A DNA stretch of 64,000 bases, taken from Kamptonema formosum PCC 6407. Its GTDB lineage: Bacteria; Cyanobacteriota; Cyanobacteriia; Cyanobacteriales; Microcoleaceae. The stretch covers positions 958,946 through 1,022,945 of the forward strand of contig NZ_KB235904.1 of assembly GCF_000332155.1 (NCBI RefSeq), written 5' to 3'. Both the position numbers and the translations under genes were made by a program. The notes beneath the pieces are model-generated. The model searched no databases, was not told the DNA's origin, and saw nothing but the letters and a program-made list of their open reading frames with translations. Positions within the stretch are counted from its first letter, which is position 1, and each line of letters starts with the position of its first letter. Shown here piece after piece: positions 55,313 to 63,978 of this stretch.

Positions 55313-55425
55313 TTTCTTATGATACATTGACGTAATGAGGGGTTACACCCCTCAATCATTGACCGATCTAAAGTAAATTGTCAGGCTCAGCAGCGCGATC
55401 GAAAACAGAAACATCCAGACAGCAA

Positions 55426-55519
55426 CTATTCCTGTAATATTTGTACATAGTCATCTAAATCATGCAAAGATTTAGCTTGTCCTTTATTGATTCGATAACT
55501 CCCCCAAGCCGTCCGCTGT
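55426..55519 (-). pseudogene. possible gene remnant upstream of rluB
   Basis: On the - strand the frame ends in a natural-looking helical tail (INKGQAKSLHDLDDYVQIL) and a TAG stop. The open frame runs back into rluB in antisense, so only the last 30 codons look protein-like. Family not recognised; the 5' part may have been lost. Confidence 0.25.
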
Positions 55520-56311
55520 ATGGATGAAAGGCTGCAAAAAATACTCGCCCAGTGGGGCATTGCCTCTCGCCGCCAAGCAGAAGAGATGATTCTCGCTGGA
55601 CGAGTGCGAGTTAATGGCAATACTGTCCAGCTAGGACAAAAAGCTAATCCTGCGAGCGATCGCATAGAAGTTGACGGAGTGCGCGTCAAATCAGAGCGCC
55701 GACCCCAGCCGGTCTATTTGTTACTCAACAAACCAGCCGGAGTCGTTTCAACTTGCTCCGATCCCGCACAGCGCACCACAGTCCTAGATCTGTTACCGCC
55801 CAAACTGCGTGCCGGTTGCGGCATTCACCCAGTAGGGCGCTTAGATGTAGAATCCACAGGAGCTCTGCTGCTCACCAACGACGGTAATCTCACCTTCGCT
55901 TTGACCCATCCCCGCCATTGCGTCCCCAAAACTTATCAAGTTTGGGTAGAAGGCGATCCCCCAAAATCGGTATTGCAAACGTGGAGTCAGGGCGTTCTCC
56001 TATCACGCAGAATGACATTGCCAGCTCAAGTTAGAGTGCAAGAGCGTAACGGTTCCCAGACACTTTTGGAAGTAATTCTTTACGAGGGGAGAAATCGACA
56101 GGTGCGCCGAGTTGCTGAACAGTTGGGATACCCAGTGATTCATCTGCACCGCACGGCAATCGGCCCAATTCTATTGCAGCCGCCAGGAGAGCCGGAATTG
56201 CCGGCAGGACACTACCGACCTCTACTCGATTCTGAAATTACTTTTTTGTGGAACCGAGTCAACCTAACATCAGTAAATGTGCCAGTAGATGTCAAGGAGC
56301 ACAACTTATGA
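55520..56311 (+). CDS. RsuA/RluB-family pseudouridine synthase
   Basis: Pseudouridine synthase of 263 residues. An S4 domain (MDERLQKILAQWGIASRRQAEEMILAGRVRVNG) is followed by the catalytic aspartate in VGRLDVESTGALLL and the later GRNRQVRRVAEQLG motif. The RluB/RsuA family modifies 23S or 16S rRNA; the exact site is not assigned. The stop codon overlaps the start of the RodZ-like gene as ATGA, so the two genes are coupled. Confidence 0.93.
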   Translation: MDERLQKILAQWGIASRRQAEEMILAGRVRVNGNTVQLGQKANPASDRIEVDGVRVKSERRPQPVYLLLNKPAGVVSTCSDPAQRTTVLDLLPPKLRAGCGIHPVGRLDVESTGALLLTNDGNLTFALTHPRHCVPKTYQVWVEGDPPKSVLQTWSQGVLLSRRMTLPAQVRVQERNGSQTLLEVILYEGRNRQVRRVAEQLGYPVIHLHRTAIGPILLQPPGEPELPAGHYRPLLDSEITFLWNRVNLTSVNVPVDVKEHNL

Positions 56312-57402
56312 CGAAGAATTTATTTTTTTTACTCTTCAAAAAAACTAAGAAGAACCTAGAGTCAGCCAATACCGAACAGGCCCAAAGCCTTGCAGAAATT
56401 GGCGCTCAACTCCGCCAATTCCGAGAACAGCACTCAATCTCCTTAGAACGAGTGTCGGTAGTAACGATGATTCGATCGCGCCTGCTGCAAGCTATTGAGG
56501 AAGGGGAACTCGACGAACTGCCCGAACCCGTCTACACCCAAGGCTTGATCAAGCGCTACGCGGAGGCAATGGGTTTAGATGGCGAACAGTTTGCCAACTT
56601 TTGCCCTGCAACACCGATACTGGAACGTCCAAAAACCTCTTGGCGAGATTTGCCCCTAGCTCAACTGCGACCGATACACCTGTACCTGCTTTATCTATTT
56701 GTGATTGTCGCGTCTGTCAACGGTCTATCTCAAGCGATCGGTCGTTCCGATACAGCGGATACAGCCGAAACAGGGGTGACGGCATCAAAACCCCCAGCTA
56801 AGGCACCAATTCCCAGCAAAAGCGTTACCAAGCAGCCAGGAAATCAAGGCACTTTAGTGGCCGAGCGGGCTAGTCTTCCGACTGCTCCGGTAAAGCAGCC
56901 TTCTTTCCCTGATGCTGCTGTGCGGGATGACTATGCCTCGTCGCCGCAGCCATTGGTAACGAGTGCTTCCAACCAACCAACTCCCTCGATCTCGGCACAA
57001 GTAACCAATGCCTCCAACCAGCCAACTCCCTCGATCTCGGCACAAGTAACCAATGCTTCAGGCCAAGGATCGCCTTCTGTGTCGGTAAAGGCAACTAACG
57101 CTTTAGCTCAACCAGCAGCCCATCAGCAAGTGACTATTAGCGTCACTGTCAAGGAGGAAACTTGGGTGTTGATTGAGGTTGATGGCAAAACTGAGTTTGA
57201 GGGTAATTTACCTGTGGGGACTCAGCGGACTTGGCAAGCGAAAGAGCAACTGTTTTTCAGGGCTGGCAACGCTGGCGGGGTACTGTTGGCTGTGAATAAC
57301 GGCGAGGCCAAGCAACTAGGACAGCCGGGGGCGATCGAAGAAGTGGTCTTAAAAGCCAATGAACCCCCGGCGGCGACAGAAAAGAGGAAAGATCGAGGTT
57401 GA
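56308..57402 (+). CDS. RodZ-like HTH membrane protein
   Basis: Protein of 364 residues. An N-terminal RodZ-type HTH (SLAEIGAQLRQFREQHSISLERVSVVTMIRSRLLQAIEEGELDELPEPVYTQGLIKRYAEAMG, about 28-90) precedes a membrane helix (about 125-145), a Pro/Ser/Thr/Gln linker and a C-terminal DUF4115 domain (ISVTVKEETWVLIEVDG, about 270-350). The linker includes two perfect and one diverged 15-residue repeat. I start at ATG 56308 with AAGGAG 8 bp upstream, overlapping the rluB stop. RodZ anchors MreB-type cytoskeleton in rods; in cyanobacteria the role is likely cell shape. Confidence 0.88.
   Translation: MTKNLFFLLFKKTKKNLESANTEQAQSLAEIGAQLRQFREQHSISLERVSVVTMIRSRLLQAIEEGELDELPEPVYTQGLIKRYAEAMGLDGEQFANFCPATPILERPKTSWRDLPLAQLRPIHLYLLYLFVIVASVNGLSQAIGRSDTADTAETGVTASKPPAKAPIPSKSVTKQPGNQGTLVAERASLPTAPVKQPSFPDAAVRDDYASSPQPLVTSASNQPTPSISAQVTNASNQPTPSISAQVTNASGQGSPSVSVKATNALAQPAAHQQVTISVTVKEETWVLIEVDGKTEFEGNLPVGTQRTWQAKEQLFFRAGNAGGVLLAVNNGEAKQLGQPGAIEEVVLKANEPPAATEKRKDRG
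56968..57102 (+). repeat. 45-bp tandem repeats in the RodZ-like linker
   Basis: Units at 56968, 57013 and 57058, each coding 15 residues (SNQPTPSISAQVTNA in the first two). The first two are nearly identical in DNA; the third is diverged. Confidence 0.9.
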
Positions 57403-57545
57403 ACCTGGTTTTTATTGAGGGAAAAAAGCTTGCTGTATAAGCATTCTTCCTTCTCTCCTAAATAACTAAATCTTTCTCTCCTAGATAACTAAATCTTTCT
57501 TCCTTCATCTTTCATCCTTCTTCCTTCATCCTTCTTCTGGGGTTT

Positions 57546-59054
57546 TCATTCTTTGATGGGCGCTCGGCCGTAGAGATTGGTGAGGGAATTAAGGCGATCG
57601 CCTATTTCCTGATTCAAAGCCCCAGACCGATACCGCCAGCCCCAGTTCCCCTCTTCTTTGCCCGGAAAATTCATCCGAGCAATATTTCCTAAACCTAAAA
57701 TATCCTGAACTGGAAGGATCGCGATATCCGCAATCGAACTCAAGGCCAACCGGATCAAAGACCAGTGGATTCCTTGAGGATCGACGCAGCCTAAATAACC
57801 CAAAAAGAAGTCTCTTTCGTAGGATTGGAGTTGTTCAAACCAGCCGATAGTTGTGTCATTATCGTGAGTGCCGGTGTAAACTACACAGTTGCGGACATAA
57901 TTAAAAGGTAAAAAAGCATTATCGCGAGCGCCACCAAAAGCGAATTGCAAAATCTTCATCCCTGGAAACTCAAATTTATCCCGTAGCGCTTCTACTTCTG
58001 GGGTAATTACGCCTAAATCTTCGGCAATAATTGGCAAGCTGCCAAATTTCTCTTGAATTACGTCAAACAATGCCGTTCCGGGTGCTTTAATCCAAGTACC
58101 GTTCATAGCAGTTTTTTCACCTTGGGGAACTGCCCAGTAAGCATCAAAACCTCGGAAATGATCGATCCGAGTTACGTCTACGCAATCGAAAATACTCTGG
58201 AAACGCTGTACCCACCAATGAAAATTATCTGCTTGTAGTTGCTCCCAATTATAGACTGGATTGCCCCATAACTGACCTGTGGCGCTGAAGTAATCGGGGG
58301 GAACTCCGGCCATTAAAGCTGGAAGACGAGATTCTTCTTCTAAGCAAAATGTTTCAGGATGAGACCAAACATCAGCACTATCATGAGATACATAAATGGG
58401 AATATCACCAATTATTTTAATGCCCCGCAGGTTTGCATAGCGCTTTAATTCTGTCCACTGACGGAAAAACTCGAATTGGAGGTATTTGTGGTGAAAAATT
58501 TCCGCAGTTAGCTTTGTCCGCCACAGTTCTAAAGTCTCTGGTTGACGTTTAGCAATTGCTGGTTCCCAAGTATGCCAACTCGTACCTTGAAAGGTATCTT
58601 TTAAGGCCATAAATAAGGCGTAATCTTCTAGCCAGTGAGCCTTGCTTTCGCAAAAACCAGCAAATTCAGTTTGCTGCATAGAAGTGGCTTGAACCTTGAA
58701 GTTTTCGCTGGCTTTTTGTAGGAGGGGAAGTTTAGTTTGAATGGCGCGATCGAAGTCTACAGTATCGAGAGGAAATCCTGGTACCTGTGCGAAGTCTTCG
58801 TCTGTTAATAAACCCTCATCTCGCAACCGATCGGGGCTAATTAAAAATGGATTTCCCGCCATTGCTGAATAGCACATATAGGGGGAATTGCCATATCCCG
58901 TTGGGCCCAGGGGCAATAATTGCCAGTATTGTTGATTGTTGTCTGCTAAAAAGTCAATGAAGCGATACGCTTCTAATCCCATATCTCCAATCCCGAATCG
59001 ACTCGGAAAGGATGTGGGATGGAGTAAAAGACCGCTCGATCTGCGAAAAGGCAT
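57546..59054 (-). CDS. malQ: 4-alpha-glucanotransferase (amylomaltase)
   Basis: Glycogen/maltodextrin disproportionating enzyme of about 502 residues (GH77). N-terminal SGLLLHPTSFPSRFGIGDMG and QYWQLLPLGPTGYGNSPY are family hallmarks; the nucleophile aspartate is in DVTRIDHFRGFDAYW and the acid/base glutamate in IAEDLGVITPEV. GTHDNDTTIGWF near the end is also typical. The start is ATG 59054, or 59060 two codons upstream. Monocistronic. Confidence 0.95.
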   Translation of the reverse strand: MPFRRSSGLLLHPTSFPSRFGIGDMGLEAYRFIDFLADNNQQYWQLLPLGPTGYGNSPYMCYSAMAGNPFLISPDRLRDEGLLTDEDFAQVPGFPLDTVDFDRAIQTKLPLLQKASENFKVQATSMQQTEFAGFCESKAHWLEDYALFMALKDTFQGTSWHTWEPAIAKRQPETLELWRTKLTAEIFHHKYLQFEFFRQWTELKRYANLRGIKIIGDIPIYVSHDSADVWSHPETFCLEEESRLPALMAGVPPDYFSATGQLWGNPVYNWEQLQADNFHWWVQRFQSIFDCVDVTRIDHFRGFDAYWAVPQGEKTAMNGTWIKAPGTALFDVIQEKFGSLPIIAEDLGVITPEVEALRDKFEFPGMKILQFAFGGARDNAFLPFNYVRNCVVYTGTHDNDTTIGWFEQLQSYERDFFLGYLGCVDPQGIHWSLIRLALSSIADIAILPVQDILGLGNIARMNFPGKEEGNWGWRYRSGALNQEIGDRLNSLTNLYGRAPIKE

Positions 59055-59060
59055 AAGCAA

Positions 59061-59290
59061 CCTAAAATATAAAGTATAGAGTTGGGTATTTTGTAGAGAG
59101 TGCTTGACACTTTTACCTACAAATGGTATTTCTGATCCTAGTGTTTACGGTTGTGTTTTTAAGACCGGAGTAGGCTAAGAACAGTTTTTTATTATCGCAT
59201 ATTTTACTTACTTGAATTTGTGGTAAGGGCGCTCGTCATTTAAGTTTAATTTTGACGAGAGAGTAGAGAAGGCCGAACCCAACAAAATAG
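59061..59290. other. gap between malQ and the vapC remnant; nothing seen
   Basis: AT-rich sequence that should carry the malQ promoter. No ORF of interest, no recognised RNA. Confidence 0.4.
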
Positions 59291-59543
59291 TTATATTGTC
59301 CAATCTTCAAATCTCAAAGCAGGAACGCGCTCAAAATCTCGTCGATTGCGAGTTACTAAAACCCCAGATCGGGAAATCACACAAGGAGCAATTCGTATTA
59401 AGCCGCCCATAAAATTGTTCTTCTACTGTAATAACAGTAACAGCAATTTCGTCAGAATTGACTGCGCTAATCCGACTACTAACTATTGGATGATTCTGTT
59501 GAAAAAGCGAAACATGATCCGTATCGAGTACCCACAAACTCAT
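59291..59543 (-). pseudogene. decayed VapC-type PIN-domain toxin
   Basis: The first 47 codons read as a PIN toxin (MSLWVLDTDHVSLFQQNHP with the first catalytic Asp, SEIAVTVITVEEQFYGRL with the Glu). The frame then breaks. A second frame, ending at the TAA at 59291, encodes the family's C-terminus (GVLVTRNRRDFERVPALRFEDW). About 50 middle residues with the other acidic site are missing. The two parts differ in frame, so this is an internal deletion with frameshift and the toxin should be inactive. It overlaps the upstream antitoxin-like gene by 4 bp. Confidence 0.8.
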
Positions 59544-59917
59544 TTTGTCTCTTCCTCCGCATCCATTTGACGGTAATAAGCTTCCATCTCTTCATCTCGT
59601 TCGCGACGTAAAGCTGCTATATCAGCTTGCATCTCCTCGAAGTAGGGATCGTCTTCATACTTACCCGCAAACTTCATCCAAGGATGTTCTGGTTTTGGGC
59701 GATCGATTTCTAGAGAAACTATTTCTACTTTGTCTAAGCGCTCTGTTACAATCTGGCGTAAACTGGTCAAAGTTTCTTCGCGGGTAGAACCAAAAGCTTG
59801 ACACTCTGGCCAGCCCAATACTGTGGCTCTATATCCTTCATTTTCTTGTTTTTCAAGCATAACTGGGTAAGTTAGCTTAGTCGATTTTTCCGATGGGGCA
59901 GTAACATTAGTAGTCAT
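59540..59917 (-). CDS. HicB-like antitoxin-type protein paired with decayed VapC
   Basis: Protein of 125 residues. The LTYPVMLEKQENEGYRATVLGWPECQAFGSTREETLTSLRQIV core (about 15-60) is a HicB-like fold; the C-terminus is a charged helix (DIAALRRERDEEMEAYYRQ). It is placed immediately upstream of the vapC remnant with a 4-bp stop/start overlap, the usual antitoxin-toxin order. With the toxin broken it may persist as a solitary regulator. Family assignment is by pattern only. Confidence 0.7.
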   Translation of the reverse strand: MTTNVTAPSEKSTKLTYPVMLEKQENEGYRATVLGWPECQAFGSTREETLTSLRQIVTERLDKVEIVSLEIDRPKPEHPWMKFAGKYEDDPYFEEMQADIAALRRERDEEMEAYYRQMDAEEETK

Positions 59918-59995
59918 AAAATTACCTCTCTACAACTCTTTCATAAATTATAACTTCCTAGTATTATAAAATTAGTATAATTTTTACCCAAATCT

Positions 59996-60424
59996 GTGAC
60001 TTACCGCAATCCTACTCCTACAGTTGACATTATTATCGAATTAATCGATCGCCCCGCGAGGCCGATTATACTAATCGAACGATGCAATCCTCCCTACGGT
60101 TGGGCTATTCCTGGTGGCTTTGTCGATTATGGCGAAACCGTAGAAACGGCTGCCAAGCGTGAAGCTCAAGAAGAAGTAGGATTAGAGGTAGAATTAATTG
60201 AGCAATTCTACGTTTATTCTGACCCCAATCGTGACCCTCGCCAACATACTCTTAGCATTGTATTTTTGGCCGCAGCAACAGGGGAACCCCAGGCTGCTGA
60301 TGATGCTAAAAATCTAGAACTTTTTGAACCTTGGCGGTTTCCAAGTCAACTTTGTTTTGACCACGATCGCATTCTCCGAGATTATTGGCGTTACCGTCAC
60401 TATGGAATGCGGCCTCGTTTGTAA
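59996..60424 (+). CDS. Nudix hydrolase
   Basis: Protein of 142 residues with a full Nudix box at 41-63 (G41-x5-E47-x7-R55-E56-A-x-E59-E60-x-G62), preceded by the typical [12 protein letters not shown]. It should cleave a nucleoside diphosphate linked to another group (ADP-ribose or similar); substrate unknown. Starts with GTG at 59996. It precedes gpsA but a repeat-filled gap of 120 bp lies between them. Confidence 0.9.
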   Translation: MTYRNPTPTVDIIIELIDRPARPIILIERCNPPYGWAIPGGFVDYGETVETAAKREAQEEVGLEVELIEQFYVYSDPNRDPRQHTLSIVFLAAATGEPQAADDAKNLELFEPWRFPSQLCFDHDRILRDYWRYRHYGMRPRL

Positions 60425-60545
60425 TGGCTAATGGCTAATGGCTAATGGCTAATTGCTAATTGCTAATTGCTAATTGCTACATCTTCCCCCTCTCCCAGTC
60501 TTCCTTTCTTCTTCTTCCTTCTTCCTTCTTCCTTCTTCCTTTAAG
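60425..60545. repeat. heptad and pyrimidine repeats before gpsA
   Basis: TAATGGC/TAATTGC units (period 7), then TCTTCCTTC-type tracts, ending about 10 bp before the gpsA start. Same classes as at 5090 and 29362. Confidence 0.85.
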
Positions 60546-60548
60546 AAT

Positions 60549-61487
60549 ATGGCAATTTTAACAGTTTTAGGTGCGGGTGCTTGGGGCTCCGCAGTGGCAA
60601 CTCTAGCTAGTAATAATGGCCATCAAGTTAATTTGTGGTCGCGTAGTAGTTCTTTAAACCTAGACTCAATTTTAATTGAAACAGATGTGATTGTTTCAGC
60701 AGTTTCTATGAAGGGAGTTGTGGAAACAGTCGAGCGAATTAAAGGGATAAATTTAAATACTAATGCTATCATAATTACGGCTACTAAAGGTTTAGACCCC
60801 GTTACTACTCGCACTCCTTCTCGCATTTGGCATGATGCTTTTCCCGAACGTTCTATTGTTGTACTTTCCGGGCCGAATCTGTCTCAAGAAATTGTCCAGG
60901 GTTTGCCTACTGCGACTGTTGCTGCTAGTATAGATTTAGCGGCGGCGAAGCAGGTACAAGATATTTTCAGTTCCGATATTTTTCGGGTTTATATTAATAG
61001 CGATCCTCTGGGTACTGAGTTGGGGGGAACTTTAAAAAATGTGTTTGCGATCGCGGCTGGTGTCTGCGATGGTTTGCATTTAGGAACTAATGCAAAATCG
61101 GCTCTTCTTACCCGTGCTTTACCGGAAATGATTCGTGTAGGTGTGCGTTTGGGAGCGCAAGTTGAAACCTTTTATGGGTTATCTGGTTTGGGAGATTTAC
61201 TTGCGACTTGTAATAGTGCTTTATCCCGCAATTATCGGGTTGGTTATGGGCTCGCTCAAGGCAAATCTTTAGAGCAGGTTTTGGAAGAGTTACAGAGCAC
61301 TGCTGAAGGGGTAAATACTACTAATGTATTGATCGATCTGGCTAAAAAACAGGGTATTGAAGTGCCTGTTTCTACTCAAGTTTATCGTTTAATTAATGGT
61401 ATAATTACCCCTGAGCAAGCTGTCGCAGCATTGATGGAAAGAACAGTGAAGCCAGAGACTAATGTTCCAAGTAATCTAAATAGTTAG
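60549..61487 (+). CDS. gpsA: glycerol-3-phosphate dehydrogenase [NAD(P)+]
   Basis: Makes glycerol-3-phosphate from dihydroxyacetone phosphate for lipid synthesis. At 312 residues it is shorter than typical GpsA because the loop after the first beta-strand is missing (SLNLDSILIETDVIVSAVSMKGV follows directly). This short form is normal for cyanobacteria. Motifs are VLGAGAWGSA, TATKGLDP, LSGPNL, LGGTLKNVFAIAAGVCDG and GLSGLGDLLATC. The frame is open 25 codons upstream through repeats, so ATG 60549 is the real start. Confidence 0.95.
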   Translation: MAILTVLGAGAWGSAVATLASNNGHQVNLWSRSSSLNLDSILIETDVIVSAVSMKGVVETVERIKGINLNTNAIIITATKGLDPVTTRTPSRIWHDAFPERSIVVLSGPNLSQEIVQGLPTATVAASIDLAAAKQVQDIFSSDIFRVYINSDPLGTELGGTLKNVFAIAAGVCDGLHLGTNAKSALLTRALPEMIRVGVRLGAQVETFYGLSGLGDLLATCNSALSRNYRVGYGLAQGKSLEQVLEELQSTAEGVNTTNVLIDLAKKQGIEVPVSTQVYRLINGIITPEQAVAALMERTVKPETNVPSNLNS

Positions 61488-61501
61488 GGTGATTTTAAAT
61501 A

Positions 61502-61527
61502 GTAGAGGCGGATTCATCCACCTCTAC
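61502..61527. terminator. bidirectional-type hairpin between gpsA and the next gene
   Basis: GTAGAGGCGGA and TCCACCTCTAC pair over 11 bp with one mismatch and a 4-base loop, between the convergent ends of gpsA and the small gene at 61541. No long T-run. Confidence 0.5.
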
Positions 61528-61540
61528 TTCAAATGATAAA

Positions 61541-61771
61541 TTACATTTTGCCTTTCTGCATCACTTCTTGAAGGTGTTGGCGGATCTCCTGTGCTTGATC
61601 CATGTCTGTCTGCTTCAATTTTTGGAAGAGTTCTGCACAGGGGTTAGAGCCAGTTTCCTGAGCGTCGTTTATGTAAGTTTCGTAGGCTTTAATTGCTTCA
61701 GACTTGTTTTGCAAGACTGTCAGCAAATCGTACTCAAGGTTACTAATGACTGAATTTCCGTTGCTAGCCAT
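61541..61771 (-). CDS. small helical conserved-type protein
   Basis: Protein of 76 residues, MASNGNSVISNLEYDLLTVLQ onward, fully helical (KSEAIKAYETYINDAQETG, LKQTDMDQAQEIRQHLQEVMQ). I choose ATG 61771 because GGAGGG is about 7 bp upstream; five further codons are open. It resembles small cyanobacterial proteins of unknown function; no family assigned. It is downstream of, and on the same strand as, the gene at 61855. Confidence 0.65.
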   Translation of the reverse strand: MASNGNSVISNLEYDLLTVLQNKSEAIKAYETYINDAQETGSNPCAELFQKLKQTDMDQAQEIRQHLQEVMQKGKM

Positions 61772-61854
61772 AAATTTACCCTCCACTAGGATTTATCAAA
61801 AATTTTGACCGATCCTGGAAGGGCATTTCATCTGCCTAAAAGGGTAGATAATCT

Positions 61855-62160
61855 TTACTTACCACTGTAATAAAAGGCAATTTCTTTGTCTTTAAGGGGA
61901 GCAAAGTTTGCATCAGCAAGCATTTGATTGAGCTCTGCTTGGGGGATGTGCTTAGCGCCTATCCGCACGATGCGCGATCGCATTGTATTTGAGACACCGC
62001 TGCGCTGTCTTCCGGCTTCTAAACCCATGACTTTGTTATATAGTTCTAGTTTAGCTGTAGGGATGGGAGTGCCGTCAAAATCCAGACCCGATGCGATCGC
62101 TACGTCAATAGCATCAGCACCAGTTGTTGTTTTATCTGTTGAGTTTGTTTCGCTAGACAT
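61855..62160 (-). CDS. small cyanobacterial-type protein (possibly DUF4090)
   Basis: Protein of 101 residues from ATG 62160. Polar N-terminus, then DAIDVAIASGLDFDGTPIPTAKLELYNKVMGLEAGRQRSGV and a positively charged RSRIVRIGAKHIPQAELNQML segment, ending in KDKEIAFYYSGK. The character fits small cyanobacterial proteins I tentatively place in DUF4090; this is memory of a pattern, not a search result. Function unknown. It starts at the ATG because the upstream TTG (62172) lacks support. Confidence 0.6.
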   Translation of the reverse strand: MSSETNSTDKTTTGADAIDVAIASGLDFDGTPIPTAKLELYNKVMGLEAGRQRSGVSNTMRSRIVRIGAKHIPQAELNQMLADANFAPLKDKEIAFYYSGK

Positions 62161-62202
62161 TGGAGAATACAATCAAAAATTTACCACTCAAGCATTTTAT
62201 CA

Positions 62203-63186
62203 CTATATAAAAAATTGACTGACAAGTTTAATATCTACATTCCCACCGCTGACAATTACGCCAACCCGCAAACCTTCAGCTTTAACAATATTTTCTAACA
62301 AAGCTGCTGCTGCTAAAGTGCCTGTAGGTTCGACAACAAGTTTCATTCGTTCCCACATAAAAAACATCGTTTTGCGAATAGCATCCTCGGAAACTGTTAC
62401 GATGTCGTCCACATAATGGAGGATTAAAGGAAATGTTAATTCACCTAAACAAGGAGTACGTGCGCCATCAGCAATTGTATCAGGATTATAAACAGTTTGT
62501 AGCGTTTTGGTGCGGAACGATCGCGCCGCATCATCTGCTTGTTCCGGTTCCACGCCAATGACTCGACATTGAGGCGATCGCGCCTTAGTGGCGATCGCGC
62601 ACCCAGAAAGCAAACCTCCGCCACCGCAACATACCAGCAACAGGTCTAATTCCCCAACTTCTTCGATTAGTTCTAACGCCGTTGTACCCTGGCCAGCAAT
62701 GACGTGGGGGCGATCGTAGGGAGGGATAATTGTAGAGCCGCGATCGCTAGCTATTTGCTGGCAAAGTTCCTCTCTTGAAGTCTGAAAGCGATCGTAAAAA
62801 ATAATCTCGGCCCCATAGCCGCGAGTCGCCTCTTGCTTGACGATGGGAGCATCGGCAGGCATGATAATAGTTGTGCTAATTCCGAGTAATTGTCCCGCCA
62901 GTGCGATCGCCTGTGCGTGGTTTCCCGAAGAGAAAGTTAGAACTCCTTGCTGTTTTTGTTCTGCTGATAGTTGAGATAGAGCATTGTACGCACCCCGAAA
63001 CTTAAATGAACCTGTGCGCTGAAAGTTTTCACATTTAAAAAATACTTGAGATTTTGCGATCTTATTAACAGTTTGGGACGTGAAAACAGGCGTTCTATTT
63101 ACCTGACCATTTAGGCGTTTTCCCGCAATTTCAATATCGGCAATGCTTACAGGTAAGGCCATAGAATTAGACAAGTTATCAATCAT
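62203..63186 (-). CDS. PLP-dependent serine/threonine dehydratase-like enzyme
   Basis: Fold-type II PLP enzyme of 327 residues, close to threonine/serine dehydratase, serine racemase and threo-3-hydroxyaspartate ammonia-lyase. PLP lysine K62 in TGSFKFRGAYNAL, the SSGNHAQA substrate loop, the glycine phosphate loop CCGGGGLLSG, and the C-terminal SGGNVDIK block are present. No regulatory ACT domain. It is catabolic (ammonia from Ser/Thr) or a racemase; these cannot be separated by sequence here. It begins MIDNLSNSM; a second Met at residue 9 is possible. Confidence 0.88.
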   Translation of the reverse strand: MIDNLSNSMALPVSIADIEIAGKRLNGQVNRTPVFTSQTVNKIAKSQVFFKCENFQRTGSFKFRGAYNALSQLSAEQKQQGVLTFSSGNHAQAIALAGQLLGISTTIIMPADAPIVKQEATRGYGAEIIFYDRFQTSREELCQQIASDRGSTIIPPYDRPHVIAGQGTTALELIEEVGELDLLLVCCGGGGLLSGCAIATKARSPQCRVIGVEPEQADDAARSFRTKTLQTVYNPDTIADGARTPCLGELTFPLILHYVDDIVTVSEDAIRKTMFFMWERMKLVVEPTGTLAAAALLENIVKAEGLRVGVIVSGGNVDIKLVSQFFI

Positions 63187-63214
63187 TCTTCAACCTCGGT
63201 AGTCTAAATTAAAC

Positions 63215-63287
63215 GTAGGGTGGGCGATCGCCGAAAAAAGTCTTTAAATCATAGCATAAGATGGCTGTCGGCGATCGCCCACATTAC
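63215..63287. repeat. 72-bp inverted repeat, copy 2
   Basis: GTAGGGTGGGCGATCGCCG at the left and GTCGGCGATCGCCCACATTAC-like right end; related to the element at 48448. Lies between the dehydratase and Uma2 genes. Confidence 0.75.
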
Positions 63288-63375
63288 AATTTATACCGTT
63301 TATTTATGTCCACTTACTTATCAAGTATTTAAGTTTTTTTTAAGCAAGCCTTGATTTCGAGCAACAAAGTTTATG

Positions 63376-63978
63376 TCATTGATTTTCTGCGGGAATTTCT
63401 ACATCTTCATAGAGGAGAGAAATAGGAAAGCGGAAGTCAATGCTAGTTAAGCAAACTTCTGGTTCAGTTCCTTCTGAGGTAGTTTCATCAATTTGGTAGT
63501 GGGTGAGTTCCCATTTATTTTGATCGTTGAGGCGGTAGCACTCAATGCTAATTTCTTGAGCGTTGATGAGAACATATTCTCTCAATGTATTGATGCGACG
63601 GTAATTGGTGAATTTCTTACCTCTATCAAATCCTTCTGTACTAGGGGAGAGAACTTCAACAATTAGACAAGGATATTGGATAAATTCGATAGCGCGTCTG
63701 TCTCTTTCATCGCAAGTTACCATAACATCTGGGTAGTGAAAAGGGCCATTTTCAGATATTCTAACTTTGGCATCTGCCATCAAAACTATACAGCCTTTCC
63801 CCCGCAAATGGTTTTTTAAAGCTGTTGCTAAGTTAACAGCAATAGAGTTGTGGGGAATATCCTCACCTTTTATAGCTAAGGCTTCACCGTTGACGTATTC
63901 ATATTTAATCGGTTGTTGTTCTTCCCATTCTAGATATTCTTGGGGAGTCATGTAACGGAATTGTGGGTTAGCAATCAT
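63376..63978 (-). CDS. Uma2-family (DUF820) endonuclease-like protein
   Basis: Protein of 200 residues of the Uma2 family, with the restriction-endonuclease fold: MTPQEYLEWEEQQPIKYEYVNGEALA at the start, the acidic PDVMVTC region (D near 99) and the LIVEVLSPSTEGFDRGKKFTNYRRI block holding the E-x-V and K of the catalytic site. Widespread in cyanobacteria in many copies; cellular role unknown. The start at 63978 has a plausible position and the end of the gene is complete. Confidence 0.88.
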   Translation of the reverse strand: MIANPQFRYMTPQEYLEWEEQQPIKYEYVNGEALAIKGEDIPHNSIAVNLATALKNHLRGKGCIVLMADAKVRISENGPFHYPDVMVTCDERDRRAIEFIQYPCLIVEVLSPSTEGFDRGKKFTNYRRINTLREYVLINAQEISIECYRLNDQNKWELTHYQIDETTSEGTEPEVCLTSIDFRFPISLLYEDVEIPAENQ

